Source of the DNA: Campylobacteraceae bacterium
Lineage (GTDB): Bacteria; Campylobacterota; Campylobacteria; Campylobacterales; Sulfurovaceae
NCBI GenBank assembly: GCA_027063325.1
Contig: JAMOSA010000103.1
Coordinates: 1-14,665 of the forward strand
Direction of reading: 5' to 3'
DNA: 14,665 nucleotides
This document shows positions 1 to 7,462 of this stretch, one piece after another. The notes below the pieces were generated by a model. That model saw nothing but the letters and a program-made list of their open reading frames with translations. It did not search any database and was not told where the DNA came from. How positions within the stretch are numbered: the first letter of the stretch is position 1; each line of letters opens with the position of its first letter. The translations under genes were made by a program, and so were the position numbers.

Positions 1-482
1 ATGCATGTGGTTCTATCTGTATAATCAACAATTGAGCTAAACTTCTCAGCCCCAATTAAAAGAATATTTTTTTTCATTCCAGACTCTATAAATGCCTTGG
101 CCACAGACAATCCATATACAAAGCCGCTACAAGCTGCTGATATATCAAAAGCTTGAATATTTTTAATGCCTAGTTTATCAGCTATTATACAGGCAGTTGA
201 TGGCATATTGAAGTAATCTGGTGTTACAGTAGCACATATTATCATATCAATATCTGCTCTATCAATATCTGCTCTTGCTATTGCATCTTCACAAGCTCTT
301 ACAGCCATATCACTGGTATATTCATCACTCTCAGCAATATGCCTCTCTTTGATACCTGTTCGCTTGACAATCCACTCATCATTGGTATCAACCATCTTTT
401 CAAAGTCACTGTTGGTAAGTATTTTTTGGGGTACATACGCTCCAATAGAGCGCATTGATGCGTAGTATTTAGTATCTGACAT
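1..482 (-). CDS. fabH: Beta-ketoacyl-ACP synthase III (FabH), C-terminus cut by window edge
   Basis: This enzyme condenses acetyl-CoA with malonyl-ACP to start type II fatty acid synthesis in the cytoplasm. The first 160 codons are visible; the family is about 320-330 residues, so roughly half lies beyond position 1. The N-terminus carries the family signature DTNDEWIVKRTGIKERHI (residues 32-49). The catalytic cysteine is Cys118 in SAACSGF. The His and Asn of the active-site triad lie outside the window. The ATG at 482 is preceded by AAGGAGT at good spacing. It is the last gene of ndk-yceD-rpmF-plsX-fabH, 75 bases after plsX, the common partnership of phosphate acyltransferase and initiating synthase. 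A 15-base exact tandem repeat at 246-275 encodes RADIDRADID, but the segment has the same length as E. coli FabH. Identification is firm. Confidence 0.96.
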   Translation of the reverse strand, partial: MSDTKYYASMRSIGAYVPQKILTNSDFEKMVDTNDEWIVKRTGIKERHIAESDEYTSDMAVRACEDAIARADIDRADIDMIICATVTPDYFNMPSTACIIADKLGIKNIQAFDISAACSGFVYGLSVAKAFIESGMKKNILLIGAEKFSSIVDYTDRTTC

Positions 483-540
483 AAGACTCCTTCAGCACAG
501 GGTATCCAAATCCCCTAAAGCGTTGAAGGCTATTTTACCA

Positions 541-557
541 CAAAGCTACTTGCTTTG
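541..557 (-). other. Short hairpin directly after plsX stop
   Basis: CAAAGC (541-546) and GCTTTG (552-557) are perfect inverted repeats around a 5-base loop, starting immediately after the plsX stop codon. There is no U-tract downstream, so it is more likely a minor mRNA structure between plsX and fabH than a true terminator. Confidence 0.35.
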
Positions 558-1577
558 TTATTGATGTTTGCTCTTATCTATAACAAGAAGCTCCTCAATT
601 TTCCTATTTACATCAGATTTAGTATAATTTATAGCTTGAAAGATTGCATTTTTGATAGCTTTGGAATTACTGCTGCCATGACTTACTATTGCACAACCAT
701 CTACACCAAGCAAAGGAGCTCCACCATATTCGGCATAGTCTATCTCTTTTTTGAGAGTATTAAATACCTTCTTTTTCATAAGCAATGCACCAATTTTGGC
801 CGGTAGAGATTTGCGAATCTGTTGCTTCATAAGTGTCAAAATTGTAGAAGCTACCCCTTCGCTGGTTTTTAGTAGTACATTGCCTGTAAATCCATCTGTA
901 ATTACTACATCAACACTACCATTAAATATATCTCTTCCTTCTACATTACCTACAAATCCAGGAATTGATTGCAATAACTTAAATGCCTCTTTTGTAAGTT
1001 CATTACCCTTTGAATCCTCTTCACCATTTGAGAGTAATCCAACTCTAGGTTGCCCAATACCCATAACCTCTTGTGCATAAGCTCTACCCATAGCACCAAA
1101 CTCATACAGATTTTGTGCTTTACACTCTACTACTGCACCAACATCAAGAACAAGGGTCTTTGTGCTACCTGTATTTGGCATCAAGGTAGCAAGAGCCGGT
1201 TTGCTGATATGAGGTAGTCTTCCTATACGAAGTGTAGCCAAAGTCATAGTAGCACCACTATGTCCTGCAGATACAACAGCATCTGCTTTGCCATCTCTAA
1301 CTAGTTCTACAGCTTTGTATATAGAAGAGTCTTTGCGACGCAAAGCATTGGTAGCTTGATCTTTCATATCTATAACATCATCTGCTTCTACGATTTCAAC
1401 TTGTTCTAAATAATATTGTGGAATATATGAGAATATATCTTCTTGCTTACCTACAAGTATAGGTTGAAAGCGTTTCTCATCCATAGCCTGGATGCAACCT
1501 TCTATTATGGGTTCAGGACCAAAATCACCACCCATCGCGTCAATTGCGACGCGAACTATCTTTTGGCTCTGTGCCAT
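558..1577 (-). CDS. plsX: Phosphate acyltransferase PlsX
   Basis: PlsX converts acyl-ACP and phosphate to acyl-phosphate, the acyl donor for PlsY in the first step of phospholipid synthesis, at the inner face of the membrane. The 339-residue length is normal. Visible signatures are AIDAMGGDFGP at residues 11-21, the stretch KADAVVSAGHSGA at 97-109, KPALATLMPN at 126-135, the glycine-rich GFVGNVEGRDI at 207-217, DGFTGNVLLK at 228-237 and EYGGAPLLGV at 283-292, all typical of the family. The ATG at 1577 shares its A with the TAA stop of rpmF (TAATG), so translation is probably coupled to L32 synthesis. The rpmF-plsX-fabH order is widely conserved in bacteria and links ribosome and membrane production. 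Confidence 0.97.
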   Translation of the reverse strand: MAQSQKIVRVAIDAMGGDFGPEPIIEGCIQAMDEKRFQPILVGKQEDIFSYIPQYYLEQVEIVEADDVIDMKDQATNALRRKDSSIYKAVELVRDGKADAVVSAGHSGATMTLATLRIGRLPHISKPALATLMPNTGSTKTLVLDVGAVVECKAQNLYEFGAMGRAYAQEVMGIGQPRVGLLSNGEEDSKGNELTKEAFKLLQSIPGFVGNVEGRDIFNGSVDVVITDGFTGNVLLKTSEGVASTILTLMKQQIRKSLPAKIGALLMKKKVFNTLKKEIDYAEYGGAPLLGVDGCAIVSHGSSNSKAIKNAIFQAINYTKSDVNRKIEELLVIDKSKHQ

Positions 1578-1729
1578 TAGGACTTATATTCACCTGTTAC
1601 AGGATTCATTCTATGAGGCATTCTCCATGTCCCATCTTCATCTTTTACAGGTCTTGGAAGTGTTACTTTATAGTGTGTTCTTCTCTTTGCTGCACGAGTT
1701 TTACTGTGTCTTCTCTTTGGTACTGCCAT
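1577..1729 (-). CDS. rpmF: 50S ribosomal protein L32, zinc-free form
   Basis: This 50-residue basic protein of the large ribosomal subunit begins MAVPKRRHSKTRAAKRRTHY, the classical L32 N-terminus. The C-terminal half lacks the cysteine pairs that bind zinc in many L32 proteins; a cysteine-less form is, from memory, usual in Helicobacter and Campylobacter. The ATG at 1729 follows AAAGGA with 6-base spacing. It sits 24 bases after yceD, and its stop overlaps the plsX start by one base. It was found by reading the minus strand between yceD and plsX, being too short for many automatic thresholds. Confidence 0.96.
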   Translation of the reverse strand: MAVPKRRHSKTRAAKRRTHYKVTLPRPVKDEDGTWRMPHRMNPVTGEYKS

Positions 1730-1753
1730 CTTTTATCCTTTCTTGTGTAGTTA

Positions 1754-2131
1754 TTAATACTCTACTTCCAAAGTGCTGTTATCATCTTTGCACTCTGGAC
1801 AGTAGTTATATGTAGTCTTAATAGACTCTAATTCACTGTGTAAGAGTTCATCTATATCTATCATACCATCAAGAAACTCTACACTATCTAATGAATCGTT
1901 TCCTGATATGGGTATATCACTCAATTGTAATTTCAATTCAATATCAAGAGTCTCATCATAACTCTTGCCACATCTATCACAATAATGAGTTGTTTTACCC
2001 TCTATTTTAGATATTAACTCCACCTCATTACGAGATACTTTTTGGAGTGTACCACTAAAGGTACAACCATCTATCCCATACTCAAAAGGCATAGCCACTG
2101 TGCGACTTACCTTGCCAAAATCAATCTTCAC
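1754..2131 (-). CDS. yceD: YceD/DUF177 family protein (23S rRNA accumulation)
   Basis: The product is a small protein of the DUF177/YceD family, which in bacteria and plastids has been linked to 23S rRNA accumulation and is nearly always next to rpmF, as here. With the GTG start at 2131 it has 125 residues and begins VKIDFGKVSRTV (first residue read as Met). Two CxxC pairs, CDRC at residues 51-54 and CPEC at 111-114, could together bind one zinc; this is an inference from spacing. The acidic C-terminal segment between them is typical. The start choice rests on AAGAAG six bases before the GTG and on the usual MKI-type start of epsilonproteobacterial homologues. A TTG at 2164 in the same frame would add 11 residues and overlap ndk by 23 bases, but it has no ribosome binding site. 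With GTG the gap to ndk is 10 bases. Confidence 0.88.
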   Translation of the reverse strand: MKIDFGKVSRTVAMPFEYGIDGCTFSGTLQKVSRNEVELISKIEGKTTHYCDRCGKSYDETLDIELKLQLSDIPISGNDSLDSVEFLDGMIDIDELLHSELESIKTTYNYCPECKDDNSTLEVEY

Positions 2132-2141
2132 TATATACTTC

Positions 2142-2555
2142 TTAGCAAATCTCTCTTTGAGCAAAAAAGAATGCTATCTCTATTTTTGCATTCTCCAAAG
2201 AGTCACTTCCATGTACAGCATTAGCATCAATACTATCAGCAAAATCTGCTCTGATTGTACCAGGCTCTGCCTCTTTTGGGTTTGTTGCACCCATAAGCTC
2301 TCTATTTTTTGCTACTGCATTCTCACCCTCTAGTACAGATACTACAACTGGACCAGATACCATAAAATCAACCAATTCACCAAAGAAAGGTCTCTCTTTG
2401 TGTACAGCATAAAATGCTTCTGCATCTGCACGACTTAGTTGCAACTTTTTAATAGCTGCTACCCTCAATCCATTACTCTCAAATCTGTCTATAATTTTAC
2501 CTATTACACCTTTTGCTGTAGCATCAGGCTTTATAATTGATAGAGTTTGTTCCAT
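2142..2555 (-). CDS. ndk: Nucleoside diphosphate kinase
   Basis: Ndk transfers the gamma phosphate from ATP to other nucleoside diphosphates, balancing NTP and dNTP pools. The 137-residue length is typical of the bacterial enzyme. The N-terminal TLSIIKPDA (residues 4-12) with Lys9, the RPFFGELV segment (55-62), and the catalytic site NAVHGSDS (112-119) with phosphohistidine His115 are all intact. The ATG at 2555 is preceded by GAGGAAGAAG. It is the first gene of the ndk-yceD-rpmF-plsX-fabH run and is followed 10 bases later by yceD. The 145 bases upstream contain a plausible promoter and the hairpin that ends the ferredoxin gene. Confidence 0.98.
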   Translation of the reverse strand: MEQTLSIIKPDATAKGVIGKIIDRFESNGLRVAAIKKLQLSRADAEAFYAVHKERPFFGELVDFMVSGPVVVSVLEGENAVAKNRELMGATNPKEAEPGTIRADFADSIDANAVHGSDSLENAKIEIAFFFAQREIC

Positions 2556-2596
2556 TTATACTTCTTCCTCTGTATCAGAAATTTGGAGCGAAGCAT

Positions 2597-2602
2597 ATCA
2601 TA
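2597..2602 (-). promoter_or_regulatory. Candidate -10 box for the ndk operon
   Basis: TATGAT on the minus strand lies about 42 bases upstream of the ndk ATG in an A/T-rich region. No TTGACA-like -35 box is present at the normal distance, as is common for the major sigma factor of Campylobacterota. Tentative. Confidence 0.35.
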
Positions 2603-2671
2603 AATGGTATTAAAGTACTATTAATTTGAAGTAATTGAAGTCGAAAAATATAAATTTGTAGAAATTTTATA

Positions 2672-2692
2672 CCCCCAACAGATAGTTGGAGG
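2672..2692 (-). terminator. Hairpin 3' of the ferredoxin gene, probable weak terminator
   Basis: CCTCCAAC and GTTGGGGG (minus strand) pair as an 8-base stem with one U-G wobble and a 5-base loop, starting 9 bases after the ferredoxin stop. No clear U-run follows, so it may slow or partly stop transcription, or protect the 3' end of the short mRNA. Confidence 0.45.
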
Positions 2693-2700
2693 TAAAAGGA

Positions 2701-2988
2701 TCAATCCTCTATAACAGGTGTGTGATTTTCTCTTGCTTCTGCAGGAACATCATCCTTGCAAGTTGCACCCTCTGCACAGTCACTCCATACGATACAACCC
2801 TCTGTAGGACATGCCTCTGCACAAGCAGGTACATCATGATAACCTACACACTCTACACACTTATCTGCGTAAACATAGTAGATATCCTCACCAGTTGGGT
2901 TATCATCCTCATCTACAATAGCTTCAACAGGACACTCATCTATACAAGCTGCACAGTTGATGCAAATATCTGTAATCATTACTGCCAT
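2701..2988 (-). CDS. fdxA: 2[4Fe-4S] ferredoxin, Alvin-type (YfhL-like)
   Basis: This is a low-potential electron carrier, probably serving pyruvate or 2-oxoglutarate:ferredoxin oxidoreductases in the cytoplasm (role inferred). It has 95 residues. The first cluster motif is C9-x2-C12-x2-C15-x3-C19-P. The second is C44-x2-C47-x8-C56-x3-C60-P, and its eight-residue spacing instead of two marks the Allochromatium vinosum (Alvin) type. Cys65 matches a ninth cysteine in Alvin ferredoxin. Cys71 and Cys77 are additional. The C-terminal tail is acidic. The ATG at 2988 has AAAGGAG upstream. The gene is separated by 84 bases from metK and 145 from ndk, and probably forms its own transcript from the extended -10 box at 3018-3026. 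The symbol follows Campylobacter usage from memory. Confidence 0.93.
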   Translation of the reverse strand: MAVMITDICINCAACIDECPVEAIVDEDDNPTGEDIYYVYADKCVECVGYHDVPACAEACPTEGCIVWSDCAEGATCKDDVPAEARENHTPVIED

Positions 2989-3017
2989 GATTTCTCCTTT
3001 TTCGTTTTGTGCTTCAC

Positions 3018-3026
3018 ACTATAACA
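3018..3026 (-). promoter_or_regulatory. Extended -10 promoter of the ferredoxin gene
   Basis: The minus strand reads TGTTATAGT, an extended -10 element (TGn plus TATAGT), 29 bases before the ferredoxin ATG. This gives a 5' leader of roughly 20 bases that includes the AAAGGAG ribosome binding site. No -35 box is seen. Confidence 0.5.
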
Positions 3027-3047
3027 AAAGATTTTTAAACACATCTT

Positions 3048-3075
3048 TAAATTGACAAAAAAAATTGCCAATTTA
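3048..3075 (-). terminator. Hairpin overlapping the metK stop codon
   Basis: TAAATTGGCA and TGTCAATTTA (minus strand) form a 10-base stem with one G-U wobble around an 8-base loop made almost wholly of T. The stem begins at the metK TAA itself. The T-run is in the loop rather than after the stem, so this is not a textbook intrinsic terminator, but it is the best candidate for the end of the lysA-to-metK operon. Confidence 0.4.
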
Positions 3076-4230
3076 TAGACCAAGGTAGGATTTTATCTCA
3101 TCTACTCTGTTAATCTGCTCCCAACTAAACTCCGGAAGCTCTCTCCCAAAGTGTCCATATGTTGCAGTTTTTCTATATATTGGTCTAAGCAAATCCAACT
3201 CTTTGATAATTCCAGCTGGTCTTAGATCAAAAATATCTTTGACACACTGTTCAATTTTGGACTCTTCTATCTTGCTTGTTTGATGAGTATCAACCATAAT
3301 AGATACAGGCTCTACAACACCTATTGCATAAGCTATCTGAATAGTAACCCTATCAGCAACCCCAGCAGCTACAAGATTCTTGGCTACATATCTAGCTGCA
3401 TATGCTGCACTTCTATCTACTTTTGTAGGATCTTTGCCTGAAAATGCTCCTCCACCGTGAGGACAACTGCCACCATATGTATCTACTATTATCTTTCTTC
3501 CTGTAAGCCCCGCATCTCCTTGAGGACCGCCTATTACAAATCTGCCTGTCGGATTTATATGATAGATTGCATCATCTGCTAAGAGTTCTTTTGGAATTAC
3601 TGCTTCTATAACTTCAGCAATAATATCTTTTTTGAGTTGTTTTTGCTCAACTTCTGGTGCATGTTGAGTTGATACAACTACAGTCTTTACCTCAACAGGT
3701 TTTCCATCTTTGTATTTTACACTCACTTGTGCTTTACCATCTGGTCTAAGGTATGGCAAAGTTCCATCTTTTCTAACTTCAGCCAATTTGGAAGTAATTT
3801 TGTGAGCTAGTGATATTGGCAAAGGCATAAGTTCTGGTGTCTCATTACAAGCATATCCAAACATCAATCCCTGATCACCTGCTCCAATTTCACCTGAGGC
3901 TTGATCAACACCTTGGTTAATATCTGGAGATTGCTCCCCTACTCCATTTAAAACTCCAGCACTTCTATAATCAAACCCAAAACTTGCATCTGTATAACCT
4001 ATCTCTTTGATCACCTGTCTGGCAATATCCTGCATTGGTGCATAGGTATGAGTCTTTAGTTCTCCTGCAATAATACAATATCCATTACTAAGCATTGTCT
4101 CACAGGCAACCCTGGCACTTGTATCTCGTTCTATAATATAATCTAAAATAGCATCACTAATTTGATCTGCCATCTTGTCTGGGTGACCTTCTGTTACAGA
4201 TTCACTGGTAAAAATATACTCTTTTGACAT
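3073..4230 (-). CDS. metK: S-adenosylmethionine synthetase
   Basis: MetK joins methionine and ATP to make S-adenosylmethionine, the main methyl donor, releasing phosphate and pyrophosphate. The 385-residue protein has the family length. Signature motifs are intact: GHPDK at residues 15-19, the ATP-binding hexapeptide GAGDQG at 116-121 and the glycine-rich GGGAFSGKD at 259-267. The ATG at 4230 follows AAAAGGAG with good spacing. It starts 19 bases after the dxs stop, so it is probably the last gene of the lysA-pheA-hisC-orf84-dxs-metK operon. There is no room for a SAM riboswitch between dxs and metK. Confidence 0.98.
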   Translation of the reverse strand: MSKEYIFTSESVTEGHPDKMADQISDAILDYIIERDTSARVACETMLSNGYCIIAGELKTHTYAPMQDIARQVIKEIGYTDASFGFDYRSAGVLNGVGEQSPDINQGVDQASGEIGAGDQGLMFGYACNETPELMPLPISLAHKITSKLAEVRKDGTLPYLRPDGKAQVSVKYKDGKPVEVKTVVVSTQHAPEVEQKQLKKDIIAEVIEAVIPKELLADDAIYHINPTGRFVIGGPQGDAGLTGRKIIVDTYGGSCPHGGGAFSGKDPTKVDRSAAYAARYVAKNLVAAGVADRVTIQIAYAIGVVEPVSIMVDTHQTSKIEESKIEQCVKDIFDLRPAGIIKELDLLRPIYRKTATYGHFGRELPEFSWEQINRVDEIKSYLGL

Positions 4231-4249
4231 ATCTCTCCTTTTAAATTTT

Positions 4250-6103
4250 TTAACCTATATTATCTACAGATACTTTTGTCTTTAATATATCTGTTTCAAC
4301 TCTTTTTGCCAACTGCTGGGGCAACAACCCCAATGACTCCTCTACCATCTTTGTAGCACCATGTGGTATAAATCTGTCTGGATACTCAAATGATACAACA
4401 GATACACCCTTTATACTCTCACTCTCAAACATCTCTTCAATTGCAGAAGCTACTCCACCTGCTTTTATACCATCACTAAATATATACCACTTATCAAATC
4501 TCTTTGCAAGTGAAATTAAAAGTTCTCTATCAAGAGGTTTGACAAACCTCAAATCAAGCGTTGCAATTGAGTATTGAGACAACAAAGAAGCAGTTGCCAA
4601 TGCCCTACCTACACCATTGCCATAACCTACAAAAAGTATATCAGTGCCATCTTTTACCATCCATGATTTACCAAACTCATAATCTGGTACATCAAAATCA
4701 TCTGATATAAATGCACCTCTTGGATACCTGATAGCAAGAGGTGTGGCAAAATCTTTTGCAAAATAGAGAGACTTTTTTAAACTACTCTCATTAAATGGAG
4801 CCAAGAGTGTCATATTTGGAATGATACGCAGGTAGGATATATCAAAAGCCCCTTGGTGTGTTTCACCATCTTCACCCACAACTCCTGCTCTATCTATTGC
4901 AAATGTAACACCTACATTCATCAAAGCTATATCATGAATAATTTGATCATATCCTCTTTGTAAAAATGTACTATATATTGCACAAAATGGTTTAAATCCT
5001 TCTCTTGCAAGTGGTCCCATTGATGTAACTGCATGTTGTTCTGCTATTGCAACATCCCAAAATCTATCTGGATACTTTTTTAACAGTGGTGATAATCCTG
5101 TACCTCCTGGCATTGCTGCTGTTACACCTACAATCTTTTCATCTTCACAAGCCAATTCTTGCATAGTTTCACTAAATATTTGTGTAGCACTCTTTTTGGA
5201 ACTACTCTTTTTGAGTGATTTACCACTTTGTATATCAAATGGTCCTACTCCATGCCAATGCTCAAGATACCCTTCAGCTATCTCATAACCTTTACCTTTT
5301 ATAGTTTGGGCATGTACAATTACAGGTTTTCCAAGCTCTTTGGCAAGAGTCAAAGTCTCAATAATCAACTCCATATTATGACCATCTATTGGACCTACAT
5401 ACTCAATCCCCAACTCTTCAAACAACATTCCTGGAGTTATTAGATGAAGAGACTCTTCAAATTTTTTGGCTATATATCCAGCACCCTCAGGAAGATACTC
5501 AAGCATACTCTCAACTCTCTTTTTAAGTTGTTGATACAGAGGTCCTACCATACCAGTAGATAGATACCTACTAATTGCCCCTATTGGCTTGGCTATACTC
5601 ATCTCATTATCATTTAATATAATGACTACTGGATATTTTCTATCGCCAAGCTCATTGAGTGCTTCATATACCATACCAGCACTCATACTGCCATCACCTA
5701 TCATAACTACAGGTACTCTTTTGCCCTCTTCATTTTTGAGTCTTATAGCTTTTGCAGCTCCAACAGCAAGCGATATGGATGTAGAACTGTGTCCAGCTTT
5801 GTAGTAGTCATATTCAGATTCAAATGGACTTGTATAACCTCCAATACCGCCAAATTGTCGCAAAGTATCAAAACTATCCCATCTGTCTGTAAGAAGTTTG
5901 TGTGCATAAGCCTGGTGCGATACATCAAATATAAATGGATCACTACTTGCATCAAAAACTTTGTGCATACCAACTATCAAATCAACAGCACCAAGTGTAG
6001 AGCTGAGATGTCCTCCATTTTTACTGACAACTTCCAATATCCTATCTCTTATATTTTGTGCCAAATCTCCTAACTGCTCTATTGTATAATCTTTAATTTT
6101 CAA
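4250..6103 (-). CDS. dxs: 1-deoxy-D-xylulose-5-phosphate synthase
   Basis: Dxs condenses pyruvate and glyceraldehyde 3-phosphate, using thiamine diphosphate, in the first step of the MEP isoprenoid pathway; the product also feeds thiamine and pyridoxal synthesis. The 617-residue length is standard. Visible residues are His33 in GGHLSSTLG, His105 in AGHSSTS, the thiamine diphosphate/Mg motif GDGS at 136-139 with the Asn pair at LNDNEMSI (163-170), the catalytic Glu355 in IAEQHAVT, and DRAGVVGEDGETHQG at 404-418. The start is a TTG at 6103: an upstream in-frame stop leaves no ATG, and only a distant GGAG supports it. The start overlaps the end of orf84 by 11 bases, so translation is probably coupled. 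In flagellated relatives dxs usually follows fliH; here it follows orf84. Confidence 0.97.
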   Translation of the reverse strand: MKIKDYTIEQLGDLAQNIRDRILEVVSKNGGHLSSTLGAVDLIVGMHKVFDASSDPFIFDVSHQAYAHKLLTDRWDSFDTLRQFGGIGGYTSPFESEYDYYKAGHSSTSISLAVGAAKAIRLKNEEGKRVPVVMIGDGSMSAGMVYEALNELGDRKYPVVIILNDNEMSIAKPIGAISRYLSTGMVGPLYQQLKKRVESMLEYLPEGAGYIAKKFEESLHLITPGMLFEELGIEYVGPIDGHNMELIIETLTLAKELGKPVIVHAQTIKGKGYEIAEGYLEHWHGVGPFDIQSGKSLKKSSSKKSATQIFSETMQELACEDEKIVGVTAAMPGGTGLSPLLKKYPDRFWDVAIAEQHAVTSMGPLAREGFKPFCAIYSTFLQRGYDQIIHDIALMNVGVTFAIDRAGVVGEDGETHQGAFDISYLRIIPNMTLLAPFNESSLKKSLYFAKDFATPLAIRYPRGAFISDDFDVPDYEFGKSWMVKDGTDILFVGYGNGVGRALATASLLSQYSIATLDLRFVKPLDRELLISLAKRFDKWYIFSDGIKAGGVASAIEEMFESESIKGVSVVSFEYPDRFIPHGATKMVEESLGLLPQQLAKRVETDILKTKVSVDNIG

Positions 6104-6347
6104 TGCTCTTAGACTCCATACTCTTTCTTAGTGATGCCAATACTACAAGACGACACCTTTTGGCATTCAATTTTTTACCAAACAGATTATTGGCTTTTAG
6201 TATATCTTCAAACCACTCATCATCATAGTGTCTTATTTTGTCTATCACAGAGATATACCGATTTGTCAACTCTTCACTCTCCAAATCCTTCAAAGGTGGG
6301 TTTGATACATTTTCTGTATTGTCTCTAAAAACCTCTACTCGTCTCAA
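6093..6347 (-). CDS. Small unrecognised protein between hisC and dxs
   Basis: I do not recognise this 84-residue protein. It is intact and embedded in the operon: its TTG start at 6347 overlaps the hisC stop (TTGA, 4 bases), with AAGG 7 bases upstream, and its stop overlaps the dxs start by 11 bases. This double coupling argues that it is translated. No signal peptide, membrane helix or cysteine motif is visible (single Cys65). The first third is polar and probably disordered (NPP at 16-18). Residues 23-55 look helical and carry the aromatic cluster RHYDDEWFEDIL at 39-50. Residues 57-76 are strongly basic (GKKLNAKRCRLVVLASLRKS), suggesting an amphipathic, possibly nucleic-acid- or partner-binding helix (inference). 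In Campylobacter this position holds fliF-fliG-fliH; no resemblance to those proteins is evident by eye. It could be a lineage-specific gene or a remnant. Confidence 0.72.
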   Translation of the reverse strand: MRRVEVFRDNTENVSNPPLKDLESEELTNRYISVIDKIRHYDDEWFEDILKANNLFGKKLNAKRCRLVVLASLRKSMESKSIEN

Positions 6348-7462
6348 TTTAAAGCCTTGCTTAAAAGTTCAAATACTCTCTCATTTTGCTTTTTTGTACC
6401 TACTGTAATACGCAAAGCATTCATTCCATAAGAGGCTAAATTTCTAACTATTACACCTCTTTTTAGCATATACTCATACAATCTATCAGACTCTCTCTCT
6501 CCCTCAAACAGATATGTAATAAAATTGGTTGCACTTGGAATATACTTTATATTATGCTCTTTTGCAAACTCTTCATATCTGCTTATCTCTTGGGAGTGTA
6601 TCAAGAGAGTTTTTTCTACAAACTCTGTATCATTTAGTGCTTCTACTGCCGCTGCCATTGAGAGGGTTGTAATATTAAATGGAGGTCTTACTTTTAGTAA
6701 TGCTTTTATAAAATCCTCTCTAGCAATTCCATACCCTACTCTCATTCCACCAAGTCCATAAGCTTTTGAAAAAGTACCAAGATAGAGTACATTTGGATAC
6801 TTTTTGATTATTTTTGATGGCTCAATTTTGTATCTGTTGCTTTTTGCTTGAGCATACTCCATATATGCACCATCAATTACAACCAAAGTTGTACTACTGT
6901 CTGTTGCTTCTATAATTTTGTAAACTTCATCTATATCCATAGCATCGCCGGTTGGATTGTTTGGTGTACATAGATATACAATAGATGGAGAGTGTTTTTT
7001 AATCAAAGGTATAAATTCATCTGCTTTATGTTGATAGCTTGGAGTTTTTATAACTTTTGCTCCATGATGAGCCGCATATATATCATACATTGCAAAACTT
7101 ACTCTTGAAGTAAGTATAGATTTTGAACTATTTAACAATAGATGAGATATAAAAGATAGTACCTGATCACTTCCTGCACCAATTATTAAATTCTCATGCT
7201 CTACCAAAAACTTTTTTGAGAGTGCCTCTTTGAGTGCATACATACTATCATCTGGATACATATGAGCTCTATTTGCATGTTCGCAAATAACTTTTGCAAC
7301 TTTTGGTGAAGTACCCAAAGGGTTCTCATTGGAAGCAAGTTTAACTATATCTTTTGGATCTACTCCAAACTCTCTTACAACCAGTTCAATAGGTTTACCA
7401 GCCTCATATACATCTATATCTTTTAGATGCTCATTCATTCTTTGATGAAACAGACTATACAT
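6344..7462 (-). CDS. hisC: Histidinol-phosphate aminotransferase
   Basis: HisC is a class I/II pyridoxal-phosphate aminotransferase that converts imidazole acetol phosphate to histidinol phosphate in histidine synthesis; in some bacteria it also transaminates aromatic keto acids. The 372-residue sequence has the early KLASNENPLG (41-50), the TPNNPTG cofactor loop (166-172), Asp197 and Tyr200 in VIDGAYMEY, the Schiff-base Lys233 in FSKAYGLGGMRVGYG, and Arg241. The ATG at 7462 overlaps the pheA stop by 8 bases and has AAGGAAG at good spacing. A second ATG eight codons in (MNEHLKDI) lacks a binding site. Sitting directly after pheA, it may serve phenylalanine and tyrosine synthesis as well as histidine (inference). 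Confidence 0.95.
   Translation of the reverse strand: MYSLFHQRMNEHLKDIDVYEAGKPIELVVREFGVDPKDIVKLASNENPLGTSPKVAKVICEHANRAHMYPDDSMYALKEALSKKFLVEHENLIIGAGSDQVLSFISHLLLNSSKSILTSRVSFAMYDIYAAHHGAKVIKTPSYQHKADEFIPLIKKHSPSIVYLCTPNNPTGDAMDIDEVYKIIEATDSSTTLVVIDGAYMEYAQAKSNRYKIEPSKIIKKYPNVLYLGTFSKAYGLGGMRVGYGIAREDFIKALLKVRPPFNITTLSMAAAVEALNDTEFVEKTLLIHSQEISRYEEFAKEHNIKYIPSATNFITYLFEGERESDRLYEYMLKRGVIVRNLASYGMNALRITVGTKKQNERVFELLSKALN

Noticed and set aside
246..275. Exact 15-base tandem repeat in fabH encoding RADIDRADID
   Set aside because: The segment aligns without a gap to E. coli FabH (AGIEKDQIGLIV region), so it is not an insertion; chance similarity in a charged helix.
555..1080. Plus-strand open frames opposite plsX
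   Set aside because: They lie fully within a well-identified gene on the other strand and lack recognisable features.
2132..2164. TTG start at 2164 for yceD, giving 136 residues
   Set aside because: No ribosome binding site and a 23-base overlap with ndk; the GTG at 2131 has AAGAAG upstream and fits the family N-terminus.
4231..4249. SAM riboswitch before metK
   Set aside because: Only 19 bases separate dxs and metK, too few for any riboswitch.
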